Part shown: piece by piece, positions 43,314-51,114 of the stretch
Layout: every line of letters begins with the position of its first letter
Position numbering within the stretch: the stretch's first letter is position 1
DNA from: an uncultured Bacteroidales bacterium
GTDB lineage: Bacteria > Bacteroidota > Bacteroidia > Bacteroidales > JAFGXI01
Direction of reading: 5' to 3'
NCBI GenBank assembly: GCA_947311115.1
Contig: CAMZKE010000150.1
Coordinates: 1 to 51,114 of the forward strand
Length of the DNA stretch: 51,114 nucleotides
Notes under the pieces: model-generated
What the model saw: only the letters and a program-made list of their open reading frames with translations
The model's database searches: none
Told to the model about the DNA's origin: nothing
Program-made: the position numbers and the translations under genes

Positions 43314-43384
43314 AACAATACAAAGTAATAAATATTACTCTTACTTATAAATGATGTTTATCAGTTATAAAAAAATAACTAATT

Positions 43385-43900
43385 ATGTATTCAAATATTG
43401 TAACAGATATTGTCTGGGAGCGAATAAAAGAGAGGGAAAAACCCAAGGGCGAATATTTTTTGAGATATACAAAAACAGCTGTATCTGAAAACGATATATG
43501 GCAAGTTTACAACCTAACAAGAGATGTAGAGGCTGTATTTAGATGTTTAAAAACTGACTTGGACACAAGACCAATATATCATCAAAAGGATGAATTTATT
43601 GAACCACATATTTGCTTAGGAATTATTGCTTATCAAATTGTCAACTATATTAGAACAACATTGAAAGACAATAATATAGATTATAGTTGAACTACCATAG
43701 TACAGAAAATGCAATCAATGCAATCGTCAATAGTTAGCGTAAACAACAACAATAATGAAAAGATATACATAAAACTGCGCACAAGACCAAATGCCGATCA
43801 AATAAAGATATTCAATACACTTAATTTTAAACACCTCCCTTTTGTGAGAAAACAAAAGTTGTCCCCCAATTGTAAAAACGCAAATCGCAACACGCTGTAA
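43385..43900 (+). pseudogene. C-terminal part of an IS1634-type transposase, with nonsense mutation
   Basis: The frame from 43385 contains YFLRYTKT, WQVYNLTRDVEAVFRCLKTD, TRPIYHQKDEF and CLGIIAYQIVNYIRT, the conserved C-terminal block of IS1634-family transposases, including the third catalytic acidic residue region (DVEAVFRCLKTD). A TGA at 43688-43690 interrupts it where relatives have Trp (DYS-stop-TTIVQKM; TGG to TGA fits). The same frame then runs on to 43900 with KLRTRPNADQIKIFNTLNF and LPFVRKQK, close to the natural end. The N-terminal half is absent here; a different piece of such a gene lies at 31980-32346. Confidence 0.8.
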
Positions 43901-43939
43901 TACAACCTTATGCGATTAGACATTTTCAAGTTGGGTTAG

Positions 43940-43978
43940 AAATCAAAGGTTTACAGCAATGTAAACCTTTTTTGTTTT
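43940..43978 (+). repeat. 39-bp direct repeat, right copy (candidate attR)
   Basis: Exact copy of 30605-30643, including a complete terminator hairpin, but with no tRNA in front of it. It lies just past the decayed transposase and before the converging YihY operon. This is the expected right junction if an element integrated into the terminator of tRNA-Asn. Confidence 0.75.
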
Positions 43979-44053
43979 TAGATTTTCAAACAATTTCCAA
44001 ACATTTAATTGTATATTTTGTTTCTTGATAGAAATTAATTTATAGAAGTCACA

Positions 44054-45376
44054 TTAAGCTATTTTCTTTACCAAAATATCATCAACATCTAATAATAAAC
44101 TATCAATTTTATCGCTTATAACTTTGTAAACATTATTATCCGGTTCCGGTATTTCGTCAGTACCTAATTTATCTAATGCCGATAATATATAATTTATTGT
44201 AAGCCTATCAGTATCAATAGCAGGTTGAAATCTTATTACTTTATATTTATCATTTTCAATTCTCGATAAAATTCCCGCATCAACCAAGTCTTCAGTAATA
44301 CTTGCGACTAAGCGAAATGGTAAATGCAATTGTTCTTTAACCTCATCAATTGTTGGAGCTTCTCCATTAAAAAACTTTTTAACTAGAAAATGAGTAATAT
44401 AAATACTTAACTTTTTCTTAAACGATAGCGAAACATTTCCTGATTCATCTTTAAGAATAAATTTTTCTACATTTTGATGTACAAACGATAACTCTGCACC
44501 AAACAGTACAATAATCCAACTTAAACGTAACCACACCAAAAATAAGGGTAAAGCGGCAAAACTGCCATAAATAGCATTAAACTTAACTACTCCAATCTGA
44601 AAATTAACATATCCCCATTGTACTAAAACAAATACAGTTCCTGATATTACAGCAGCAACAAATGCCGATTTAAACTTAACTTTTGTATTTGGCATTATCA
44701 TATAAACCATAGTAAGCAAAAGCCAAAAAATTACATAAGGCAACAATCCTAAAATAAAAGACAATTCGTTTTCAATATAATTTAAAAAGCCTACAGAACT
44801 TGCTATATTTTTTGTTGTTGACGAAATAAAAACAGTAACACTACTCGATGCTATCAGTAATATTGGAGCTAACAACATTATTGACAAATATTCAGTAAAT
44901 TTTTTTACCAAAGTACGCCCTTTTTTTATTCCCCAAATTGCATTAAACGATTCTTCAATATTACCCATTACTTTTAATACAGACCAAAACAACAATGCAA
45001 CACCAACTCCGGCCACTACCCCACCTTTTGTATTTTCAAGTAAATTATTTGCAAAACCTATAACCTGATTCATAACATCTTGCTGCGACGATAACTTTTC
45101 TGTAATTAACTGATTTAATCGTTCATCCATTCCAAAACCTTTGGCAATACCAAAAGCCATTGCAACTATTGGCACTATTGACAGTAATGAATAATAGGTT
45201 AAAGCCGAAGAACGTAACTGAACCGCATCTTCATTAAAGCCCTTATAAGCCATAATAATAACTCTCAATATTTTTACTAATAGAGATTTATACCATGGTA
45301 ATTCTTCAGGATTTTTATGCCATATATCTTTCTCAATATAAGTTTTTGTTTCTGTTATTATTCTTTTGAATTCCAT
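44054..45376 (-). CDS. YihY/BrkB-family membrane protein
   Basis: 440 residues. Six membrane helices in the first ~310 residues carry the family pattern (LRSSALTYYSLLSIVPIVAM, then NAIWGIKKGRT, MPNTKVKFKSAF and GSFAALPLFLVWLRLSWIIV). The C-terminal ~130 residues are soluble and winged-helix-like (LPFRLVASITEDLVDAGILS), an extension common in Bacteroidota. The family was once called ribonuclease BN by mistake; its function is not known. It is third in a minus-strand operon after PAP2 and TRIC genes. Confidence 0.88.
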   Translation of the reverse strand: MEFKRIITETKTYIEKDIWHKNPEELPWYKSLLVKILRVIIMAYKGFNEDAVQLRSSALTYYSLLSIVPIVAMAFGIAKGFGMDERLNQLITEKLSSQQDVMNQVIGFANNLLENTKGGVVAGVGVALLFWSVLKVMGNIEESFNAIWGIKKGRTLVKKFTEYLSIMLLAPILLIASSSVTVFISSTTKNIASSVGFLNYIENELSFILGLLPYVIFWLLLTMVYMIMPNTKVKFKSAFVAAVISGTVFVLVQWGYVNFQIGVVKFNAIYGSFAALPLFLVWLRLSWIIVLFGAELSFVHQNVEKFILKDESGNVSLSFKKKLSIYITHFLVKKFFNGEAPTIDEVKEQLHLPFRLVASITEDLVDAGILSRIENDKYKVIRFQPAIDTDRLTINYILSALDKLGTDEIPEPDNNVYKVISDKIDSLLLDVDDILVKKIA

Positions 45377-45386
45377 TTTTCTTTAA

Positions 45387-45998
45387 TTATATTTTTTTGT
45401 AAATTCCGGGTAACGATATTTTATATCTTACCACTATAAACCTCAGTATTATTATAAATAATACAGGAACCAATTCAGTAATATAATATCCTACATTATA
45501 TAATTTCAACAATAAATATAACGATGCTCCTGCAATACTAATTGTTGCATAAATTTCTTTTCTAAAGATAACGGGTACTTCATTTACTAACACATCGCGT
45601 AAAACGCCACCAACAACACCTGTAATTGTTGCTAATATAACACATGATAGCATATTTAAATCGTAGGACAAACCTATTTCTGCACCCAAAATAGTAAATA
45701 ACGCTAAACCAACAGTATCAAAAACTAACAATGTAGAACGTAAATATTCTAAGCATTTATTAAAAACTAAAGCAAAAATACTACCACCCATTATAATATA
45801 AGGATAGGTTGGGTCGAATATCCAAAAAACATCTTTTCCTATTAAAATATCACGCAAAGTACCACCTCCTATCGATGTTACAAAAGCAATAATAAAAACA
45901 CCAAAAACATCAAACTTTCGTTCCATTGCAGTTAATGCACCTGAAATAGCTAAAACAAATGTTCCAACCATCATTAATATGCTATAAATTTCTTCCAT
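45387..45998 (-). CDS. trimeric intracellular cation channel family protein (UPF0126/YadS)
   Basis: 203 residues with six or seven helices and the two repeated family motifs TSIGGGTLRDILIG and GVVGGVLRDVLVN, one per UPF0126 half. Structures show prokaryotic members to be homotrimeric TRIC-like cation channels; some are implicated in glycine or ion transport. The stop of the PAP2 gene overlaps its ATG by one base. The YihY gene follows after 10 bp. Confidence 0.93.
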   Translation of the reverse strand: MEEIYSILMMVGTFVLAISGALTAMERKFDVFGVFIIAFVTSIGGGTLRDILIGKDVFWIFDPTYPYIIMGGSIFALVFNKCLEYLRSTLLVFDTVGLALFTILGAEIGLSYDLNMLSCVILATITGVVGGVLRDVLVNEVPVIFRKEIYATISIAGASLYLLLKLYNVGYYITELVPVLFIIILRFIVVRYKISLPGIYKKI

Positions 45999-46558
45999 TA
46001 TTTACCCAATATTTTTGTAAATAAATAATATACAGCAAGTGCTATTACAGTACCCAGAACTGCACCACCAAGTACATCACCCAAATAATGAACGCCTAAA
46101 TATATCCGACTATATGCAATTATTATTGCCCAAAAAACTAACAACACACTAACTATTTTGTTTTTAAAAAATAAAGACATAAAAACAGCTAAAGCAAAAG
46201 TATTTGTTGCATGAGACGAAACAAAGCCAAATTGCCCTCCACAATGATTATTAACTATATGTATCGCATCTCTTATTTGCTTACAATGACAAGGACGCAA
46301 ACGTTCAAACACATTTTTAAACAAATGTACCGAACTTTGATCCGCAACAGTAATTAACAGAGCTATCGACAATAAAAACAATATAAAAGCTTTAACATTT
46401 TCTGATTTCTTAAATGCAAAAAATATAAGAACTAAATAAAGCGGAACCCAACTAAATTTACCACTTATAAACAACATTATAGCATCAAAAAAACTATTAT
46501 GAATCCCATTAAGGAATAAAGTTATTGAAGTATCAATATTTATTAACGATTCTATCAC
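45998..46558 (-). CDS. PAP2-family membrane phosphatase
   Basis: 186 residues with five or six helices and the three phosphatase motifs: KNVFERLRPC (motif 1), FVSSHATNT (motif 2, SGH-like with Ser for Gly) and SRIYLGVHYLGDVLGG (motif 3). The family removes phosphate from lipid phosphates such as undecaprenyl pyrophosphate or phosphatidic acid. The active site would face the periplasm, so undecaprenyl-PP recycling is a reasonable guess. It is first in the PAP2-TRIC-YihY operon, divergent from mutA. Confidence 0.9.
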   Translation of the reverse strand: MIESLINIDTSITLFLNGIHNSFFDAIMLFISGKFSWVPLYLVLIFFAFKKSENVKAFILFLLSIALLITVADQSSVHLFKNVFERLRPCHCKQIRDAIHIVNNHCGGQFGFVSSHATNTFALAVFMSLFFKNKIVSVLLVFWAIIIAYSRIYLGVHYLGDVLGGAVLGTVIALAVYYLFTKILGK

Positions 46559-46647
46559 GCTGTAAATTTATAAATTACATCTTATTTAACCGAGTTTTTA
46601 TTGATATAAATCATAAATTCAGTATATTTTATTACTTTTATAGTCTA

Positions 46648-46655
46648 TATATTTG
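46648..46655 (+). promoter_or_regulatory. putative -7 element of mutA-mutB
   Basis: TATATTTG, 28 bp before the mutA ATG, matches TAnnTTTG. No TTG lies at the expected distance upstream. Confidence 0.5.
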
Positions 46656-46683
46656 TGAAATAAAACTATAAAAAAGTTAAAAT

Positions 46684-48534
46684 ATGAATAAAGATTTTAA
46701 AGCTTTATTTACCGAATTTCCTGACATATCAACTCAGGAATGGAAAGATAAGATAGTCAAGGACTTAAAAGGTCGTGATTATAACACGCTTATAAATAAA
46801 ACAGATTTAGGTTTAAACTTTGAACCTTTTTATCGCGAAGAAAATTTACAAGAAATTCCTTTTGTAGATAATATTCCCGGAGAATTTCCATTTGTTAGAA
46901 GTACAAAACAAGATAACGACTGGAATATTAGACAAATTATAGTTGTTACTGATATTAACAACGCAAATAAACAAGCAGTTAAGCTATTACAAACAGGTGT
47001 AAATTCGCTTATTTTTTGCTTTATGGAAGACAAACTATCATCTGTTTCCGATTTATCAGACTTACTGCAAAACATTGATATTACAGCAATAGAAGTAGGA
47101 TTTAACTACAAACCTAACGCCTTTAAAATTCAGAAATTATATATCCAATATATTGAACAAAATAATATAGATATAAATAAAATTTCGGGTAGTTTTAATT
47201 TTAACCCTTTCGGAAAAGTTTTAATGACAGGAACTCCTGCTGAAAACGAAAAACTACCGAAACTAAACGAATTTGTAAACACTAATGCAGAAAAACTTGG
47301 TAATTTTGGTGCTATTACTATTGGTGCTGTAATGTATTCAAATGCTGGAGCTAATACTATTCAAGAAATTGCGTTTGCATTATCGCAAGCAGTTGAATAT
47401 ATTAATAAATTTACTGATAATGAACCTAATGATATAGAAAAACTACTTAAACGTATGGAGTTTACTTTTGCAACAAGTGGCGATTATTTTATTGAAATTG
47501 CAAAATACAGAGCAATTCGATATTTATGGGCTAAAATTGTAAAAGAGTTTGGTGTAAACAATACAGAGTTGCAAAAAATAAAAATGAATGCAATAAATAC
47601 AAACTGGAACAAAACTGTTTACGACGCTCATGTAAATATGCTACGTGTTACAACAGAAACTATGTCGGCTGCAATTGGTGGAGTTTATTCTATTTCGGTA
47701 TCACCTTTCGATACTACATATAAAATGCCAGATGAATTCTCGTACCGTATTGCAAAAAACACACAAATAATATTAAAAGAAGAAAGCTATTTCGATAAAA
47801 TTGTTGACCCTGCCGGAGGTTCGTATTATATAGAAAAACTTACAAAAGATATTTCCGAAAAAGCTTGGGAATTATTCTTAGAATTAGAAAAATCTGGAGG
47901 ATTCTACAGTAATATTAAGAATAATACAATTCAAAATATGATTGAAGAATCGGCAAATGCAAAAGATATTAAGATTGCACAAGGTAAAATTACACTTCTT
48001 GGAACAAACAAATACCCAAATCAAGACGAAACAGCATCTGACAAAATTAAATTTAACAAACCTGAATTTAAAAGTACCTCAGACATTAAAGTACTACAAA
48101 AATATAGAGGTGCTGAAGCTTTTGAACAACTAAGATTAAAAACGGAAAAGGCAAATAAAATACCAAAAGTTTTTCTTTACAATACAGGTAATGTTGTAAT
48201 GAGCAAAGCAAGGGCAATGTTTGCTTCAGGATTTTTTGCTTGTGCAGGTTTTGAAATTATTGAAAGCGAATTATCATTAAATATTAATAACGGACTTGCA
48301 GAAATTCAAAAACAAAACCCTGATATTATTGTAGTTTGCAGTTCTGATGAAGAATACGCTGATGTTGTTCCACAAATAAAAGCAAAACTAAACAAGAATA
48401 TAAAACTTGTTGTTGCAGGATATCCAAAAAAATTAATTAATAAATTTAATGAAATTGGTGTAACAGAATTTATTCACGTGAAATCAAATATTTTAGAAAC
48501 ACTTACTAAATTTCAAATGGAGATATTAAAATAA
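46684..48534 (+). CDS. mutA: methylmalonyl-CoA mutase small subunit MutA
   Basis: 616 residues, the size of the non-catalytic subunit of heterodimeric methylmalonyl-CoA mutase. The barrel domain is recognisable (VTTETMSAAIGGVYSISVSP, RIAKNTQIILKEESYFD, KIVDPAGGSYYIEKLT). The C-terminal flavodoxin-like domain (IPKVFLYNTGNVVMSKARAM) lacks the cobalamin-binding DxHxxG motif that mutB has, as expected for the small subunit. It precedes mutB by 94 bp. The complex converts succinyl-CoA and methylmalonyl-CoA in propionate formation or use. Confidence 0.94.
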   Translation: MNKDFKALFTEFPDISTQEWKDKIVKDLKGRDYNTLINKTDLGLNFEPFYREENLQEIPFVDNIPGEFPFVRSTKQDNDWNIRQIIVVTDINNANKQAVKLLQTGVNSLIFCFMEDKLSSVSDLSDLLQNIDITAIEVGFNYKPNAFKIQKLYIQYIEQNNIDINKISGSFNFNPFGKVLMTGTPAENEKLPKLNEFVNTNAEKLGNFGAITIGAVMYSNAGANTIQEIAFALSQAVEYINKFTDNEPNDIEKLLKRMEFTFATSGDYFIEIAKYRAIRYLWAKIVKEFGVNNTELQKIKMNAINTNWNKTVYDAHVNMLRVTTETMSAAIGGVYSISVSPFDTTYKMPDEFSYRIAKNTQIILKEESYFDKIVDPAGGSYYIEKLTKDISEKAWELFLELEKSGGFYSNIKNNTIQNMIEESANAKDIKIAQGKITLLGTNKYPNQDETASDKIKFNKPEFKSTSDIKVLQKYRGAEAFEQLRLKTEKANKIPKVFLYNTGNVVMSKARAMFASGFFACAGFEIIESELSLNINNGLAEIQKQNPDIIVVCSSDEEYADVVPQIKAKLNKNIKLVVAGYPKKLINKFNEIGVTEFIHVKSNILETLTKFQMEILK

Positions 48535-48543
48535 AAGAACTCC

Positions 48544-48609
48544 CGCAGATTTAGCGGATTTTCGCAGATAAGGATAACTAAATATATGCGATTATTTGCC
48601 AAATCTGCG
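48544..48609. repeat. CGCAGATTT inverted repeat between mutA and mutB
   Basis: CGCAGATTT (48544-48552) and AAATCTGCG (48601-48609) are exact reverse complements; CGCAGAT occurs once more between them (48563-48569). This resembles intergenic repeats commonly seen in Bacteroidota. It has no T-run and lies within what should be one transcript, so it may tune the mutA:mutB mRNA ratio. Confidence 0.5.
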
Positions 48610-48628
48610 TAAAATAAAATTTTAAGAA

Positions 48629-50761
48629 ATGAAACCGATTTTTAATAATATAAACATAAACGAAACTGTTAACAATACCGATAATCTTAACTTAGAAAAA
48701 GATTGGATAACAGCCGAACAAATACCTGTAAAGAAAATTTACACAAAAAAAGATACCGAACACTTCGAGCATTTACACTATGCAGCAGGTTTAGCACCTT
48801 TTTTACGTGGACCATACTCACCAATGTATGCTTTTAAGCCTTGGACAATTCGCCAGTATGCAGGATTTTCTACTGCCGAAGAAAGTAATGCTTTTTACCG
48901 CCGTAACTTAGCCGCAGGTCAAAAAGGATTATCCGTTGCATTCGATTTAGCAACTCATCGTGGTTACGATTCTGACCACGAACGTGTAGTTGGTGATGTT
49001 GGAAAAGCAGGTGTTGCCATTGATTCAATACTAGATATGAAAGTTTTATTCGACCAAATTCCGTTGGATAAAATGTCGGTATCTATGACAATGAACGGAG
49101 CAGTTTTACCCATTCTTGCATTTTATATAGTTGCAGGTATGGAACAAGGTGTAAAATTAGAAGAACTAAGTGGAACTATTCAAAACGATATTCTAAAAGA
49201 ATTTATGGTGCGTAATACATATATTTATCCACCTGATATTTCTATGAGAATAATATCCGATATTTTTGAATACACAAGTAAAAATATGCCTAAATTTAAT
49301 TCAATAAGTATTTCGGGTTACCATATGCAAGAAGCCGGTGCCACTAACGATATAGAGTTAGCATATACGCTTGCCGATGGTTTAGAATATTTACGAGCAG
49401 GTGTAAATGCCGGAATGGATATTGACACTTTTGCTCCTCGCCTATCATTCTTTTGGGCTATTGGAATGAATCATTTTATGGAAATTGCAAAAATGCGTGC
49501 AGGACGTATGCTTTGGGCAAAAATTGTTAAACAATTTAATCCTAAAAACCCTAAATCATCATCATTACGTACACATTCGCAAACAAGTGGTTGGAGTTTA
49601 ACTGAGCAAGACCCATATAATAATGTAGCTCGTACTTGTATTGAAGCTATGGGTGCAGCTCTTGGTCATACACAAAGCTTACATACAAATGCACTTGACG
49701 AAGCCATTGCTTTACCAACCGATTTTTCAGCACGTATTGCTCGAAACACTCAAATTTACATTCAAGAAGAAACAAATATTACTAAACATATTGACCCTTG
49801 GGCTGGTTCGTATTATGTTGAGAGTTTAACTCACGAAATTGCTCACCGTGCTTGGAAACTTATTGAGGAAGTTGAAGAACTTGGAGGAATGGCAAAAGCT
49901 ATTGAAACAGGTATTCCTAAAATGCGAATTGAAGAAGCTGCGGCTCGTAAACAAGCTCGTATTGATGCCCGAAAAGAAACAATTGTTGGTATAAATAAAT
50001 ATAAATTAGACCACGAAGACCCACTAGATATTCTTGAAGTTGATAATACTGCGGTTAGAGAATCGCAAATTGAAAGACTAAATAAATTAAAAACAGAAAG
50101 AAACCAAACTGAAGTTGATGCTGCCTTAGAAGCAATAACAAAAGCAACAGAAACAGGTAAAGGTAATTTGCTTGAATTAGCTGTTGATGCTGCACAAAAA
50201 CGTGCAACTCTTGGCGAGATTTCTTACGCTATTGAAAAAATTAAAGGAAGATATAAAGCTGTGATTAGAAGTGTATCAGGTATTTACTCTGCCGAATCAG
50301 GTAACGACGAAGAGTTTAAAAAAGCTAGTAAAATGACCGAAGATTTTGCAAAAATGGTTGGTCGTCAACCACGTATTATGATTGCAAAAATGGGACAAGA
50401 CGGACACGACCGTGGTGCCAAAGTAGTATCTACAGGTTACGCCGATATTGGTTTTGATGTTGATATTGGACCATTATTCCAAACACCTGCTGAGGCAGCC
50501 AAGCAAGCTGTAGAAAACGACGTACATGTGCTTGGAGTATCAAGCCTTGCTGCCGGACACAAAACACTTATTCCGCAAGTAATGGAAGAACTTAAAAAAC
50601 TTGGACGTGAAGACATTATGGTTATTGCAGGAGGGGTAATACCTGCTCAAGATTATAAATTCCTTTACGATGCAGGTGTTGTTGGTATTTTTGGTCCCGG
50701 CACTTCTGTTTCGGTTGCCGCTATTAAAATATTAGAGGTTTTAACTGAGGCATATAAATAG
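48629..50761 (+). CDS. mutB: methylmalonyl-CoA mutase large (catalytic) subunit MutB
   Basis: 710 residues, full length for the B12-dependent catalytic subunit. The barrel domain includes [20 protein letters not shown], which holds substrate-binding residues, then [18 protein letters not shown]. Further marks are [20 protein letters not shown] and [12 protein letters not shown]. The C-terminal domain has the cobalamin motif [12 protein letters not shown] with the axial histidine, followed by the conserved LAAGHKTL and GGVIP stretches. With mutA it interconverts succinyl-CoA and (R)-methylmalonyl-CoA. The epimerase and decarboxylase genes are not in this window. Confidence 0.97.
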   Translation: MKPIFNNININETVNNTDNLNLEKDWITAEQIPVKKIYTKKDTEHFEHLHYAAGLAPFLRGPYSPMYAFKPWTIRQYAGFSTAEESNAFYRRNLAAGQKGLSVAFDLATHRGYDSDHERVVGDVGKAGVAIDSILDMKVLFDQIPLDKMSVSMTMNGAVLPILAFYIVAGMEQGVKLEELSGTIQNDILKEFMVRNTYIYPPDISMRIISDIFEYTSKNMPKFNSISISGYHMQEAGATNDIELAYTLADGLEYLRAGVNAGMDIDTFAPRLSFFWAIGMNHFMEIAKMRAGRMLWAKIVKQFNPKNPKSSSLRTHSQTSGWSLTEQDPYNNVARTCIEAMGAALGHTQSLHTNALDEAIALPTDFSARIARNTQIYIQEETNITKHIDPWAGSYYVESLTHEIAHRAWKLIEEVEELGGMAKAIETGIPKMRIEEAAARKQARIDARKETIVGINKYKLDHEDPLDILEVDNTAVRESQIERLNKLKTERNQTEVDAALEAITKATETGKGNLLELAVDAAQKRATLGEISYAIEKIKGRYKAVIRSVSGIYSAESGNDEEFKKASKMTEDFAKMVGRQPRIMIAKMGQDGHDRGAKVVSTGYADIGFDVDIGPLFQTPAEAAKQAVENDVHVLGVSSLAAGHKTLIPQVMEELKKLGREDIMVIAGGVIPAQDYKFLYDAGVVGIFGPGTSVSVAAIKILEVLTEAYK

Positions 50762-50795
50762 TGTATAGCGTATAGTTACAATTTAAGTCATTCTG

Positions 50796-50827
50796 AACAT
50801 AGCAAAGAATCTACTTTTTGCTATGTT
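50796..50827 (+). terminator. hairpin after mutB (likely terminator)
   Basis: AACATAGCAAA pairs perfectly with TTTGCTATGTT across a 10-nt loop, with TTGAGTGATTTTTTT after it. The stem lies in a stretch reading CATTCTGAACATAGCAAAGA, which recalls intergenic repeats I have seen in other Bacteroidota, so it may be a repeat acting as a terminator. Confidence 0.55.
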
Positions 50828-51010
50828 TTGAGTGATTTTTTTAATAACACTGCAATAACCAAAACAATACTAACCCTGATTATTATTTATCTGGCTTTAA
50901 ATAAATTAACCCGCATTATTCATATAATTCAATAATGTTACGCATAATCCGCTTATAAACAGTCGATTATCGCAAACCCAAAACACCCCAATTTGGGTGA
51001 TTATATTTTT
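50828..51010. other. gene-free end of the window
   Basis: No convincing gene. A minus-strand frame of 67 codons (50906-51109) runs through the palindromic repeat and is not believed. Nothing else is recognised. Confidence 0.5.
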
Positions 51011-51114
51011 TAATATACATTTTTCTTTTCCTGATACTTCGTTGCAAACCATTTTATTCATATACAGCGGCATGGTTCGTCGCCTCATCTCAGAAAAAGA
51101 AAAACGCATGAATA
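51011..51114. repeat. second copy of the palindromic repeat, cut by the window end
   Basis: From TTTTTCTTTTCCTGATACTT onwards it matches 33-139 with a 7-bp deletion (TTTGCAGT shortened to TT) and a few changes; it ends GAAAAACGCATGAATA at the last base. Its arms pair less perfectly than those of the first copy. The element may go on beyond the window. Confidence 0.75.

Larger units (their letters stand above)
30605..43978. mobile_element. candidate genomic island at tRNA-Asn carrying the hydrogenase cluster
   Basis: Bounded by a perfect 39-bp direct repeat (30605-30643 and 43940-43978). From left to right it holds the tRNA-proximal integrase remnant, an unknown ORF, an internal IS1634-like transposase fragment, a nine-gene minus-strand hydrogenase and two-component block, and the C-terminal part of an IS1634-like transposase. 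Removal between the repeats would leave tRNA-Asn, its terminator, and the converging YihY operon, a sensible ancestral order. The integrase is truncated, so the island is probably immobile now. The alternative is a chance duplication of a terminator; the integrase next to the tRNA makes this less likely. Confidence 0.55.

Noticed and set aside
50906-51109. Minus-strand frame of 67 codons at the window end
   Set aside because: It runs through the palindromic repeat shared with 33-139 and shows no family likeness; a chance frame.

Overview
This 51 kb window is AT-rich DNA from a member of the Bacteroidota, most likely an anaerobic or facultatively anaerobic Bacteroidales-like lineage. The evidence is a type IX secretion C-terminal domain, promoters of the Bacteroidota type (TTG, about 20 bp, TAnnTTTG), start codons without Shine-Dalgarno sequences, a Bacteroidota-style lipoprotein, and a trimeric [FeFe]-hydrogenase beside a B12-dependent methylmalonyl-CoA mutase. 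The species cannot be named from the sequence.

Layout. 1-380: a perfect 48-bp inverted repeat and a copy of a dispersed ~97-bp repeat. 381-9918 (minus): a YfcC-type carrier, pyrI, pyrB, a YigZ/IMPACT protein, a DMT exporter, a clear terminator, dnaA, a hybrid histidine kinase and miaA. 10005-13593: a Yip1 protein and smpB (plus), ribF (minus), der (plus). 13622-14830: three tandem paralogues of a ~131-aa protein. 14923-17825: two multi-pass GT-C-like membrane proteins. 18042-24264 (plus): a T9SS-secreted protein, a class-V aminotransferase and a C69 peptidase, followed by a TTG-started remnant of a YfhO-type protein. 24855-28689 (minus): a lipoprotein and a SUF-type Fe-S set (DUF59 protein, sufE, sufS). 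28690-29422: a gene-free stretch with at least one convincing small-RNA unit. Then a PfkB-family adenosine kinase and tRNA-Asn.

30605-43978 looks like a genomic island. A perfect 39-bp direct repeat containing the tRNA-Asn terminator bounds it. A tyrosine recombinase remnant lies at the tRNA end, and two fragments of an IS1634-type transposase bracket the cargo. The cargo is a minus-strand block: hydC (NuoE-like), hydB (NuoF-like), hydA (catalytic [FeFe]-hydrogenase), a protein fusing ferredoxin and hydrogenase-like domains to a histidine kinase, and five further two-component proteins. The likely logic is an NAD(P)H/ferredoxin-linked hydrogenase whose expression or physiology is tuned by a hydrogen or redox sensor. 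No HydE/F/G maturases are in the window.

Beyond the island lie a YihY/TRIC/PAP2 membrane-protein operon (minus) and mutA-mutB (plus). The window ends in a second copy of the palindromic repeat that opens it.

Most noteworthy are the hydrogenase island and its sensor-kinase fusion, a terminator hairpin split by a dispersed repeat, the small-RNA unit in the 28.7-29.4 kb gap, and the three tandem paralogues with a near-identical 3' part.
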